DNA from: Alcaligenaceae bacterium
Lineage (GTDB): Bacteria > Pseudomonadota > Gammaproteobacteria > Burkholderiales > Burkholderiaceae_B
Direction of reading: 5' to 3'
Assembly (NCBI GenBank): GCA_029263615.1
Contig: JAJUFT010000016.1
Span: 1-39,451 of the forward strand
Length of the DNA stretch: 39,451 nucleotides
Shown here: positions 17,282 to 25,773 of the stretch, one piece after another
How the letters are laid out: each line of letters starts with the position of its first letter
Numbering within the stretch: position 1 is the stretch's first letter
Made by a program: the position numbers and the translations under genes
The notes under the pieces: model-generated
Seen by the model: only the letters and a program-made list of their open reading frames with translations
What the model was told of the DNA's origin: nothing
The model's database searches: none

Positions 17282-19999
17282 TCAGTGCTCCAGATGGATG
17301 CTCAAGGACTTGTTGACGATTTCAGCGACGTTGCGCGAGAGCTCGGGGTGCTGATGAATGCGTTCCAATGCGGCACGTGCCTGCTCGCGCAGTGAAGGTT
17401 CAAGGCGGGCCCAATGATCGAAGGCGCGCGCCAGGCGTGCGGCAATTTCCGGGTTGAGCGCATCCAGGGCCAGCACTTGATCGGCCCAGAACGCATAGCC
17501 CTCGGCAGTGTTCACCTGGGCCAGATTGTTCATGCAGAACTGAAAGATCAGTGACCGTGCGCGGTTGGGGTTGCGCAGGGAGAACGCCGGATGCAGCATC
17601 AGCGCCTGTACCTGTTTGACCGTCGTCGTGGGGGCAGTGGCCTGCACGCTGAACCAGCGGTCGATGACGAGCGGATCGTCCTGCCAGCTGTCGTAGAAGT
17701 GACGGAACACGGCGTTGCGGGCTTCGTCGCCGCCCCACATGGCCAGCGCTTGAAGGGCCGCCATGCAGTCGGTCATGTTGCCGGCCTGCTTGTACTGCTG
17801 CAGCGCGAGCGCTTCCGCTTCGGCATGCCCGCCGGCCAGCAGGTAGCTCAACGCCAGCGCCCGCAGGGAACGACGGCCCGCCGACTCGGGGTCGGGGGAG
17901 TAGGGTGTCATGTCGTCGGCGCAGGCCTCGTGCCGCTGGCGCCAGAATTCGGCGAGGGCGCTGCCCAGCTCTGACTGCAGTTCGCGGTGCGCCCGCACGA
18001 CCGCCTGCGGCACCATGGGTTGTGTGTGCTCGAGGATCTCGCGCTGCGCCGGCAGCGTCAGCACCCGTGCCAGATAGGCGGGCGAAAGCGATGCGTCTTC
18101 CAGCAGGGCTTGCCAGGTGCGGCGCAGCAAGGCGCTGTCGGGTGTCGGCCCCCCATCTGTCAGCGCTTCGATTCTCTGAAGAAGCAGGCGGCGGGCCAGT
18201 TCCTGGCCGGCTTCCCAGCGCGAGAAGGGGTCCGGGTCATGGCCGGCCAGCAAGGCCAACTCGTCGTCGCTGCGCGCATAGTCGATTTCCACGGGCGCAG
18301 AGAATTCGCGCAACAGGGAAAGCACCGGTTTCTGTGCAATCCCGTGGAAGGTCCAGGATTGGCATTCCTCGGTCAGTTCCAGCAGGACGGTTCCGGGCGC
18401 GCTGCCGGCGCGCGCGGCAATGCCGTCCGGGAGAATCGCTTCCCCGGTGGGCGTCAGCAGGCCGATCGCAACCGGTATGTGCAGCGGCGGCTTCACCACC
18501 GGCGGCTGCTGCACGAGCTCAATGCCCGCGGGCGGGTTGGACTGGCGTAACGTGACGGTGCAGGTGGCGCTCGCGGCATCGTGCTCGAGGGTCACCGAAA
18601 CACGCGGTGTGCCGGCCTGACTGTACCAATGACGGAAGACGTTCAGATCGCGGCCGGGATGGCGGTCGCGATAAACCGATTCCATGGCATTGATGAAGTC
18701 GTCGCAGGTCACGGCCTGGCCGTCGTGACGTCGGAAGTATTCCTCCAGCCCTTGCCGGAAGCCTTCGCGCCCCAACAGGGTCTGCTGCATGCGGATGACC
18801 TCCGCGCCTTTCTCGTAGACGGTGGCCGTGTAGAAGTTGGCGATCTCCTGGTAGCTTTCCGGGCGAATGGGGTGTGCCATCGGGCCGCGGTCTTCAGGAA
18901 ACTGGGCCAGCCTTAAAGTGGACACATCATCTATACGTTTGACGGCCCGCGCGCTGGCTGCGGCAGCGCCGTCAAGGCCGCTGGCGAGCATGTCGGCCGA
19001 AAATTCCTGGTCGCGGAAGACTGTCAGCCCCTCTTTGAGGGAGAGCTGGAACCAGTCACGGCAGGTGACCCGGTTGCCCGTCCAGTTGTGGAAGTATTCG
19101 TGACCGATGACGGCCTCGATGGCGCGGTAGGCGCTGTCGGTGGCGGTGGCCGGGTCGGCCAATACATAGGCCGAATTGAAGACGTTCAGGCCCTTGTTTT
19201 CCATGGCGCCCATATTGAAGTCGCGCGCCGCGACAATCATGAAGCGATCCAGGTCGAGCTCCAGGCCGTAGCGTTCTTCGTCCCAGCGCAGGGATCGCAA
19301 CAGGCAGTCCATAGCCCATTCGGTGCGACTCTCGGTGCCGTGGTCGCTGTAGACCTGCAGAAGGACCTCCCGGCCACTGCGCGTCCTGACGGTTTGCTCG
19401 CGGCAGGCGAAATCGCCCGCCACCACGGCAAACAGGTAGCTCGGCTTGGGGTGAGGGTCTTCCCATACGGCTTCGTGGCGGCCCTCCTCGAGCTCGCGCG
19501 AATGGATGAGGTTTCCATTGGAAAGGAGCAGCGGGTAACGTGCTTTGTCGGCCCGCAGCGTGACGCGGTAGCGGGACATGACATCCGGGCGATCCGGAAA
19601 CCAGGTGATGCGGCGGAATCCTTCCGCTTCGCACTGGGTGAAGAGGTGGGTGCCCGACACATACAGCCCCATCAGGCTGGAGTTTTCTTCCGGGCAACAC
19701 GTGCTGACGACCTCGACCGTGAAGCGCTCGCTTTCGGGATGCAGGATCAGCGTGTCGTCGCTCAGCTCATATTCATTCGCTGCGAGGGGGCGGCCATCGA
19801 TGGAAACGGATTCCAGGCCCAGATCTTGCCCGTCGAGAACCAGAGGAACCGGCGAGGCAGAAAGCCGCTCAAACTCCATGGTGGACGTCACGCGGGTGCG
19901 CGCAGCGTCCAGTTCCAGCAGCAGCGAGACGGCCGGAAGCCGGTAGGGATAGGGCTGGTAATCGTGGCGAGAGATGGTGGGGGATTGGTCTGTTCGCAT
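17282..19999 (-). CDS. pepN: Aminopeptidase N (M1 family)
   Basis: A 905-residue cytoplasmic zinc aminopeptidase of the PepN type, which removes N-terminal residues from peptides during protein turnover. The exopeptidase motif GAMEN is at residues 264-268. The zinc site HEYFH is at 300-304 (Glu301 catalytic base) with the third ligand Glu323 eighteen residues on, in SLKEGLT. The N-terminal domain (RHDYQPYPYRLPAVSLLLEL) and the long helical C-terminal half are complete; E. coli PepN is 870 residues. It is the first gene of a pepN-fbp operon. Confidence 0.95.
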   Translation of the reverse strand: MRTDQSPTISRHDYQPYPYRLPAVSLLLELDAARTRVTSTMEFERLSASPVPLVLDGQDLGLESVSIDGRPLAANEYELSDDTLILHPESERFTVEVVSTCCPEENSSLMGLYVSGTHLFTQCEAEGFRRITWFPDRPDVMSRYRVTLRADKARYPLLLSNGNLIHSRELEEGRHEAVWEDPHPKPSYLFAVVAGDFACREQTVRTRSGREVLLQVYSDHGTESRTEWAMDCLLRSLRWDEERYGLELDLDRFMIVAARDFNMGAMENKGLNVFNSAYVLADPATATDSAYRAIEAVIGHEYFHNWTGNRVTCRDWFQLSLKEGLTVFRDQEFSADMLASGLDGAAAASARAVKRIDDVSTLRLAQFPEDRGPMAHPIRPESYQEIANFYTATVYEKGAEVIRMQQTLLGREGFRQGLEEYFRRHDGQAVTCDDFINAMESVYRDRHPGRDLNVFRHWYSQAGTPRVSVTLEHDAASATCTVTLRQSNPPAGIELVQQPPVVKPPLHIPVAIGLLTPTGEAILPDGIAARAGSAPGTVLLELTEECQSWTFHGIAQKPVLSLLREFSAPVEIDYARSDDELALLAGHDPDPFSRWEAGQELARRLLLQRIEALTDGGPTPDSALLRRTWQALLEDASLSPAYLARVLTLPAQREILEHTQPMVPQAVVRAHRELQSELGSALAEFWRQRHEACADDMTPYSPDPESAGRRSLRALALSYLLAGGHAEAEALALQQYKQAGNMTDCMAALQALAMWGGDEARNAVFRHFYDSWQDDPLVIDRWFSVQATAPTTTVKQVQALMLHPAFSLRNPNRARSLIFQFCMNNLAQVNTAEGYAFWADQVLALDALNPEIAARLARAFDHWARLEPSLREQARAALERIHQHPELSRNVAEIVNKSLSIHLEH

Positions 20000-20083
20000 G
20001 GGATAATGGGCCGGATCTCGGAGCCCCTATTGTAGTGTTTCGGAAGTGGCGCTCGCCGGTTTGCGCGGGTGCGGGAGAGCATC

Positions 20084-20716
20084 ATGGCAGCATCGCATAA
20101 CATGCGGCGACACTGGGTCATCTGGCTTGCGGCGTCATTGATGTTGATGAGCGGCTGCGCATCAACATTATCGGCACGCGTCACCACCTACCAACAGTGG
20201 CCGGTGGGCGTACAGGGGGAATACTACCGCATCGTGGCGGTGGGGAATCAGGTGGGCAATCTGCAGTTCGACGCGTACGCCGATATGCTGCGAGCCGCGA
20301 TCGGGGCCACCGGGCTGCGGGAAGCGGGGGCGGGGGCGGAACCGCGCTTTGAAGTCCGGATTGAATATGACAACCCGGTGCAACAGACATGGGTGCAACG
20401 CTATGACGACCCTTTTTATTACCCGGGGTGGTCACCATTCGGCGGATATTACGGTCACTGGGGTGGCTGGGGGGGCGGCATATTCTATACACCCAGCGTG
20501 GTGAATGTCCCCGTCGAGGTTTACCGCAACACGTTGACGGTCTCCATTATCGATCGTGCCGCGCAGGGCAAGGAGGTTTATCGTTCGACCGCCGTGCATA
20601 CAAGTCACGACGATAATCTAAATGCCGTCATGCCTTATCTGATGCAGGCCATATTCGATGACTTCCCGGGAAACAATGGGCAGACCAGAGTGGTCAAATA
20701 TGAACTGCCTCGCTGA
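20084..20716 (+). CDS. DUF4136-type lipoprotein
   Basis: A 210-residue predicted outer-envelope lipoprotein. A signal peptide (MRRHWVIWLAASLMLMSGC) ends in the lipobox-like LMSGC, so the mature protein would start at Cys29 or so. The rest resembles DUF4136 proteins (VTTYQQWP near the mature N-terminus, LRAAIGATGLREA in the middle). Residues about 115-145 are rich in Gly, Tyr and Trp (PFGGYYGHWGGWGGGIFY). ATG 20084 is chosen because GGGAGA lies 5 bases upstream; GTG 20069 and ATG 20102 are less likely. Function is unknown. Confidence 0.75.
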   Translation: MAASHNMRRHWVIWLAASLMLMSGCASTLSARVTTYQQWPVGVQGEYYRIVAVGNQVGNLQFDAYADMLRAAIGATGLREAGAGAEPRFEVRIEYDNPVQQTWVQRYDDPFYYPGWSPFGGYYGHWGGWGGGIFYTPSVVNVPVEVYRNTLTVSIIDRAAQGKEVYRSTAVHTSHDDNLNAVMPYLMQAIFDDFPGNNGQTRVVKYELPR

Positions 20717-20723
20717 GGAGGGT

Positions 20724-20749
20724 CGCCCGGCACATGAAGAGGCCGGGCG
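20724..20749 (+). terminator. Hairpin after the DUF4136 gene
   Basis: CGCCCGGC (20724-20731) and GCCGGGCG (20742-20749) form a perfect 8-bp stem with a 10-nt loop, starting 8 bases after the stop. It has no T-run and lies between two convergent genes. Confidence 0.5.
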
Positions 20750-20770
20750 TGAAACCCCTGACGAATCGAT

Positions 20771-21136
20771 TTATTTTTCAATCAGGAATTCGTCGCGGCT
20801 TTTGCCTTGTGCTTCGGCTTCGACAACCCAGCGCGGCGCCCGGCCGCGGCCTGTCCAGGTGGCCCCGGTATCAGGGTCGCGGTATTTCGGGGCGACGGGG
20901 GCACGGGTGGTTCCGCTTGAAGCGGCCTTGGTTGCGCGCTTGGCGGCCGGTCGTTTGCGGCGGCTGAGCGCGGTTTCCAGTTCTTCCAGCGTAATATCGA
21001 ATTCGCGCATCTTGCGAACAATGTCGTTGATCACGGGTGCGCGCTGCTTCTGTTCCAGAGCGGCAGCCTGTTTCTGGAGTTTCTCGATTTCTTTTTCCAG
21101 TTTGCGACGCTGGAGGGAATAGTTTGTTCTGGTCAT
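20771..21136 (-). CDS. H-NS family nucleoid-associated protein
   Basis: A 121-residue small, Lys/Glu-rich protein of the H-NS/BpH3 type found in betaproteobacteria. Residues about 8-58 form a predicted coiled coil (LQRRKLEKEIEKLQKQAAAL) for oligomerisation. A basic Ala/Lys linker follows (60-80). The C-terminal DNA-binding part has YRDPDTGATWTGRGRAPRWV (85-104), with the TGRGRAP loop that inserts in the minor groove of AT-rich DNA. ATG 21136 is preferred over GTG 21151 because GGAAAA sits just upstream of it. Likely a global silencer of AT-rich genes; targets unknown. Confidence 0.9.
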   Translation of the reverse strand: MTRTNYSLQRRKLEKEIEKLQKQAAALEQKQRAPVINDIVRKMREFDITLEELETALSRRKRPAAKRATKAASSGTTRAPVAPKYRDPDTGATWTGRGRAPRWVVEAEAQGKSRDEFLIEK

Positions 21137-21296
21137 GTTTTTTCCAGTCACTGATCTCGATTGTGGAGTTTCATATCAGGCCCATTCCAATTCATTTGAA
21201 TGGCTGGGTTGAGCAGGAATATTCTAACGCCACAGCACGGCTTTCAAGAGTCATTTCGCAGTATTTATCGAAAACGGATTCAAATACCGAACAATC

Positions 21297-22115
21297 ATGA
21301 CTTCCGTCAATAAGACAATAAAGGTGGCCGCCATTCAAATGGTGTCAGGCGCGTCGCTGGATGCCAATCTGGCGCGGGCCGGCGCTCTGATTGCCGAGGC
21401 GGCTGAAAAGGGGGCGAGAGTGATTGCCTTGCCCGAATACTTTTGTTTCATGGGGCACCGTGATCGCGACAAACTCGCGATTCGGGAAACGCCGGGAGCG
21501 GGGAAAATACAGGAGTTTCTCGCAGATACGGCTCGCCGGCATCGCATTTGGCTGATTGGCGGCTCATTGCCCTTGCAAACAGACGACCCCGACCGCATCT
21601 ACAACTCATCGCTGGTTTTCGGTCCCGAGGGGGATTCCCTGGGCCGCTACGACAAGATTCACCTCTTCGGGTTTCGCAAAGGCACGGAATCCTACGATGA
21701 ATCCGTGTCGATCAAGCCGGGTTCGCCCGAGGCGCAGGTCATTTCATTGCCGTGGGGGGAGCTGGGCCTGTCGATCTGCTACGATCTTCGCTTTCCCGAG
21801 CTGTATCGGGCCATGGGCACCGTGGACCTGATCGTGGTGCCATCGGCCTTCACCTACACCACCGGTTCGGCGCATTGGGAAATCCTTCTGCGCGCCCGCG
21901 CCATTGAGAACCAGTGTTACGTGCTGGCGCCCGCGCAGGGTGGCCGGCACGAAAATGGTCGGCGAACCTGGGGTCATTCCATGCTGGTGGGCCCCTGGGG
22001 TGAAGTGCTGGGCTGTCTGTCTGAAGGCGAGGGCTGCGTCCTGGGCGAACTGGACCTGGTTCGCCTGGAAGAAGTCAGGCTTTCCCTCCCGACGCTCAAG
22101 CATCGTACGATGTGA
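21297..22115 (+). CDS. Nit-type carbon-nitrogen hydrolase
   Basis: A 272-residue nitrilase-superfamily amidase. The Glu-Lys-Cys catalytic triad is visible: Glu47 in LPEYF, Lys120 in YDKIHLF and Cys161 in SICYDLRFPELY. The arrangement YDKIHLFGF and the ICYDLRFPE motif are those of the Nit1/NitFhit branch, whose members hydrolyse deaminated glutathione (repair of a transaminase by-product); omega-amidase activity is an alternative. It is followed 39 bp later by tldD, so co-transcription is likely. The 160-bp gap before it is AT-rich, shared with the divergent H-NS-like gene, and contains no site I can name. Confidence 0.87.
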   Translation: MTSVNKTIKVAAIQMVSGASLDANLARAGALIAEAAEKGARVIALPEYFCFMGHRDRDKLAIRETPGAGKIQEFLADTARRHRIWLIGGSLPLQTDDPDRIYNSSLVFGPEGDSLGRYDKIHLFGFRKGTESYDESVSIKPGSPEAQVISLPWGELGLSICYDLRFPELYRAMGTVDLIVVPSAFTYTTGSAHWEILLRARAIENQCYVLAPAQGGRHENGRRTWGHSMLVGPWGEVLGCLSEGEGCVLGELDLVRLEEVRLSLPTLKHRTM

Positions 22116-22154
22116 TTATCTGAACACCATCTTAATGAAGAGCCAGTATCAAAC

Positions 22155-23657
22155 ATGAATTCCGCAAGCGCTGCCGTACTCTCGGGCCCTAACGACCTTT
22201 CTTCGCCGGCACATGATCCCGCCGGTGCGTTGGCCACTGCGCGTTCTGTCCTCCTCGAACCCTGGGGGCTGACGGATGGCGACATTTCTGCTGCGCTCGG
22301 CGAAATTCTGACGCACCGCGTCGATTATGCCGATCTGTACTTCCAGTTCACGCGCAGCGAGGGTTGGAGCCTGGAAGAGGGCATCGTCAAGACCGGCAGC
22401 TTCTCCATTGAGCAGGGCGTGGGCGTGCGCGCCATCAGCGGCGAGAAAACCGCCTTTGCCTATTCCGACTCCCTGTCGGCCGACGCCTTGCTTTCCTCGG
22501 CGCGCGCGGTTCGCAGCATTGGCCGCAGCGGCGCCGGGAAGCGCAAGATTCAGGTGCCTCCCAGCCTCGCGGCGCGGGCGCTGTACCCGGCCATCGATCC
22601 GGTCGCTTCGCTGGCTTCCCCTGATAAGGTCAAGCTGCTCGAGCGCGTGGAATCCATGGCCCGCGCCATCGATCCGCGCGTCATCCAGGTGATGGCCGGT
22701 CTCGGGGCGGAATACGACGTGGTGCTGATCGCCGGCAGCGATGGCCGACTGGTGGCGGATGTCCGTCCCCTGGTCAGGCTGTCTCTGACCGTCATAGCCG
22801 AGCACGCCGGGCGACGCGAAATGGGGCACGCCGGCGGGGGCGGGCGCAGCGGCCTGGAATATTTCAGCGATGAAACGCTGCGTGGCTATGCCGAGCGCGC
22901 CGTGCATGAAGCCTTGACGAACCTGCAGGCGCAGCCGGCGCCGGCTGGAGAGATGACGGTAGTGCTGGGCGCGGGCTGGCCCGGCATCCTGCTGCACGAA
23001 GCAGTGGGTCATGGCCTGGAAGGCGACTTCAACCGCAAGGGCTCCAGTGTGTTCTCGGGGCGAATCGGCCAGCGCGTGGCCTCTCCGGGCGTGACGGTGG
23101 TGGACGATGGTACGCTGGCTGGCCGGCGCGGTTCGCTGAATGTCGACGATGAAGGCAACCCGACTCAGTCCAGCGTGCTCATCGAAGACGGCATTCTGCG
23201 CGGCTACATGCAGGACACCATGAACGCCCGGCTGATGAAGCAGGCCGTCACCGGAAACGGACGGCGCGAATCCTATGCCCATCTGCCCATGCCTCGCATG
23301 ACCAACACCTACATGCTGGCAGGCAGCACGCCCCCCGAGGAATTCATCGCGTCGGTGAAGAAGGGCCTGTACGCGGTCAATTTCGGGGGTGGCCAGGTCG
23401 ACATCACCAGCGGAAAATTCGTGTTTTCGGCGTCGGAAGCCTATCTCATCGAAAATGGCAAGGTGACGGCGCCTGTGAAGGGAGCGACGTTGATCGGCAA
23501 CGGGCTGGATGCCATGAATCGGGTCAGCATGATCGGCAATGACATGCGGCTGGATTCCGGTGTCGGGACCTGCGGCAAGGAAGGGCAGAGCGTGCCGGTG
23601 GGCGTGGGCATGCCCACCCTCCGTATGGACGGCCTGACGGTGGGTGGCACTGCTTGA
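22155..23657 (+). CDS. tldD: Metalloprotease TldD
   Basis: A 500-residue TldD of the TldD/TldE (PmbA) family; the heterodimer acts as a zinc protease on unfolded peptides and matures modified peptides such as microcin B17. The zinc-binding HExxxH motif is HEAVGH at residues 281-286, followed by [16 protein letters not shown]. The C-terminal [20 protein letters not shown] with the zinc-ligand cysteine is present. The partner gene tldE/pmbA is not in the window, which is common. It is about 20 residues longer than E. coli TldD, mostly at the N-terminus. Confidence 0.94.
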   Translation: MNSASAAVLSGPNDLSSPAHDPAGALATARSVLLEPWGLTDGDISAALGEILTHRVDYADLYFQFTRSEGWSLEEGIVKTGSFSIEQGVGVRAISGEKTAFAYSDSLSADALLSSARAVRSIGRSGAGKRKIQVPPSLAARALYPAIDPVASLASPDKVKLLERVESMARAIDPRVIQVMAGLGAEYDVVLIAGSDGRLVADVRPLVRLSLTVIAEHAGRREMGHAGGGGRSGLEYFSDETLRGYAERAVHEALTNLQAQPAPAGEMTVVLGAGWPGILLHEAVGHGLEGDFNRKGSSVFSGRIGQRVASPGVTVVDDGTLAGRRGSLNVDDEGNPTQSSVLIEDGILRGYMQDTMNARLMKQAVTGNGRRESYAHLPMPRMTNTYMLAGSTPPEEFIASVKKGLYAVNFGGGQVDITSGKFVFSASEAYLIENGKVTAPVKGATLIGNGLDAMNRVSMIGNDMRLDSGVGTCGKEGQSVPVGVGMPTLRMDGLTVGGTA

Positions 23658-23784
23658 GCCTGCGTGTCTGCTGAGGCCGGCGGCAGCGCCCGGCGGCTGA
23701 CAGCGTTGTATTCAGCGCCCGCTCCTGTACCCCGTCTGCAACGGAACGGGCGGTGAAACCGGTCAGGCGGCCGCAGACTTTGTC

Positions 23785-23795
23785 GTCAAGTTGAC
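23785..23795. promoter_or_regulatory. Short inverted repeat over the -35 of the MarR gene
   Basis: GTCAA (23785-23789), one base, TTGAC (23791-23795): a perfect 5-bp inverted repeat covering the -35 hexamer of the predicted marR promoter. The position suits an autorepression site, but it is short. Confidence 0.35.
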
Positions 23796-23820
23796 ACTGT
23801 AATTGCCGGGCCACTACGAT
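23791..23820 (+). promoter_or_regulatory. Sigma70-type promoter of the MarR/EctB-like pair
   Basis: TTGACA (23791-23796) and TACGAT (23815-23820) are separated by 18 bp: a perfect -35 and a 4/6 -10. Transcription would begin near 23827 and leave a leader of about 77 nt before the MarR start. The rest of the 246-bp gap after tldD shows nothing else clear. Confidence 0.6.
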
Positions 23821-23903
23821 TGAAGTACATGACCGGGAAGTGAAATCTTCCGCTCATCGAATCATTTCAGTGCCTCTCTGAACGGCTTTCCTTTTTTAGG
23901 TAG

Positions 23904-24446
23904 ATGATGGTGTCCACGGAAACAGCGCCTCAGTACGATCTGCGCATACTGAGGGCGTTGCGGCGCATTACTCGCGCCATTGCGCTTCATTCTCGCCAGC
24001 TGGCGGCCTACAGCAACATTACGGCGCCGCAGCTCGTCTGCCTGCGCGCGGTCGTCGAGAACGGCCCGCTCACCACGACAGCGATCAGTCGTGAAATCCA
24101 CGTCAGCCCGAGCACGGTGGTCGGCATTCTCGATCGCCTGGAAGACAAAGGCTGGGTGCTGCGTGAGCGCAGCCGCGAAGACCGGCGCATCGTGATGGTG
24201 TCGGCCACCGATGCAGGGCGCAATCTGGTCCGCGATACCCCGTCGCCCCTGCAGCAGAAGCTTGCCGAAGCGCTCAACGAGCTGCCCGAACTCGAGCAGG
24301 CGACCATCACGTTGTCGCTCGAACGCATTGTCGCCCTGATGGAATCCAGCGAATCGGTGGACGCCTCGGCGACGGAAGCCACTTCTCCCATGCTCGACGT
24401 TCCCGTCGAGGACGGCACTCAGCCGGAATCGGGCATCGCGGTTTGA
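23904..24446 (+). CDS. MarR-family transcriptional regulator (EctR-like)
   Basis: A 180-residue MarR-type repressor. The N-terminal helices include LRALRRITRAIALHSRQLA, and the winged helix is at about residues 50-105 (LTTTAISREIHVSPSTVVGI, then LEDKGWVLRERSREDRRIV forming the wing with the conserved DRR). A 35-residue acidic, low-complexity tail after about residue 145 is unusual for the family. MarR proteins of this look (ALRRI-RAI-LHSR) are known next to ectoine genes as EctR. Here it precedes an EctB-like gene by 45 bp and lies near an ectoine-type importer, so control of these is inferred. ATG 23904 is the first of two adjacent ATGs, with AGG close upstream. Confidence 0.85.
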   Translation: MMVSTETAPQYDLRILRALRRITRAIALHSRQLAAYSNITAPQLVCLRAVVENGPLTTTAISREIHVSPSTVVGILDRLEDKGWVLRERSREDRRIVMVSATDAGRNLVRDTPSPLQQKLAEALNELPELEQATITLSLERIVALMESSESVDASATEATSPMLDVPVEDGTQPESGIAV

Positions 24447-24491
24447 CGGGGCGACTCAATCCACAGGCCGGGCCTGCAAGGGGAGTACACC

Positions 24492-25733
24492 GTGATTGAA
24501 CCCAGTATTCTGGAACGCGTTCAGTCCCACGTCCGAGACTTTGCGCGTGGGGCCGATGCCAGTCTGTTCACGCGAGCTCACGGCTCCATGCTGGCCGATG
24601 CCTGTGGGCGTCAATATATTGACTTCAGCAGTGCAGCGGGTGCCCTCAATTACGGGCACGAGAACCCGCTGCTGCTGCACATGCTGCGCCGCCGTCTCAA
24701 GGAAGAGGCTTCCATGCCCGACCCGGCGCGGGCACTCCGGCGCTTCCGCGACGCCTTCGACGGCTATCTTCTGCAGCCCCGAGGTTGGGACTATTCCGTC
24801 CATTACACGGGCACCACTGCCGCCGCAGCCGTGGAATCCGCCCTCAAGATTGCACGTCACGCCACCGGCCGGCGCAAGGTGGTGTCCTTCACCCGATGTG
24901 ACGCCTTTCGTGCCGACAGCCCCGCTCGCGTCGTCTGGACGGCTTCCACCGGGGTGGGCGACACGCTCTTCATGCCGTACGACGGCAGCTTCGGGCCGGA
25001 CGTCGACACGATGGCCTACCTGGAACGGCAACTGGAAACCTGTCGCCAGCCCCAGGACAAACCGGCAGCCGTGGTGGTGGAAACTGTGCTGGGCGAAGGC
25101 GCGATCGACGTGCTCAGCTGGCGCTGGTTGCGCGAGCTGGATTCCCTCTGCAAACGGCACGGCATGTTGCTGATCATGGACGAAACCATCGTCGGTTGTG
25201 GTCGCACCGGTCGTTTTTTCAGCTTCGAGGCCTCCGGGGTGCATGCCGACATGGTTGCCCTGTCACGCTCGCTCTCCGGCTTCGGGCTGCCCATGTCGCT
25301 GCTGTTGAGCCGACCCGACCTTCCTGCGCCGCGCGACTATACCGACACCGTCGGTGAGCGTGCGGGCGTGTCCCTGCTGACCGCCGAGCACGTGCTCGAG
25401 GCCTACTGGGCGGACGACAGTTTCGCCGTCCATGTGCGCCGCAAGGAACGCCTGGTGCGCGACTGGCTCGAGAACCTCGTGCAGGGCTATGCGCATCTGG
25501 GCCTGGGCGTGCGCGGAAGAGGGCTCATCCAGGGCTTGGTGACCCCGCCGGGGTCGGGGGTGGCGGTTGCCGTGGCCAGCGCGGCGTTGTCGGCGGGTCT
25601 GGTGACCCTGACCACCGGCAGCGACGACGAGGTGCTGAAGATCCAGCCGGCCCTCACCATTGACGAAGACATGCTCGTGCAGGGGCTCGAGATTCTCGAT
25701 CGCTCGGTCTGCGCCGTCCTTGCCGGCCGTTAG
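24492..25733 (+). CDS. EctB-like pseudo-aminotransferase lacking the PLP lysine
   Basis: A 413-residue fold-type I (class III) aminotransferase homologue, most like diaminobutyrate aminotransferase EctB: ILERVQSHVRDFAR, LADACGRQYIDF, GALNYGHENPLL, VVVETVLGEGAI, GCGRTGRFFSFE, SLSGFGLP and the EctB-like C-terminus (DDEVLKIQPALTIDEDMLVQGLEIL) are all in register. The Schiff-base lysine of the KSLSG motif is Arg259 (codon CGC at 25266-25268). The phosphate-binding GTN is Ala-Ala-Ala (110-112), the FHG motif near 137-139 is gone, and the Gln four residues after the N1-binding Asp230 is Ile233. The frame is intact and codon use is like its neighbours, so it looks maintained. GTG start with AAGGGGAG upstream. 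Normal PLP transamination is not expected; a sensor, scaffold or altered enzyme is possible. Confidence 0.85.
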   Translation: MIEPSILERVQSHVRDFARGADASLFTRAHGSMLADACGRQYIDFSSAAGALNYGHENPLLLHMLRRRLKEEASMPDPARALRRFRDAFDGYLLQPRGWDYSVHYTGTTAAAAVESALKIARHATGRRKVVSFTRCDAFRADSPARVVWTASTGVGDTLFMPYDGSFGPDVDTMAYLERQLETCRQPQDKPAAVVVETVLGEGAIDVLSWRWLRELDSLCKRHGMLLIMDETIVGCGRTGRFFSFEASGVHADMVALSRSLSGFGLPMSLLLSRPDLPAPRDYTDTVGERAGVSLLTAEHVLEAYWADDSFAVHVRRKERLVRDWLENLVQGYAHLGLGVRGRGLIQGLVTPPGSGVAVAVASAALSAGLVTLTTGSDDEVLKIQPALTIDEDMLVQGLEILDRSVCAVLAGR

Positions 25734-25739
25734 GCCGGC
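25722..25739. terminator. Hairpin at the end of the EctB-like gene
   Basis: GCCGGCC (25722-25728), loop GTTA, GGCCGGC (25733-25739): a perfect 7-bp stem spanning the stop codon TAG (25731-25733). No T-run. It lies between convergent operons and may end transcription on either side. Confidence 0.4.
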
Positions 25740-25773
25740 CTTGTCAGTCGGCCCCGGTCCGGCGGATTCCCCC

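Noticed and set aside
24492-25733. EctB-like gene as a decaying pseudogene by frameshift
   Set aside because: The frame is complete from GTG to stop with normal codon use and alignment to EctB is colinear through the C-terminus; changes are at cofactor contacts rather than scattered.
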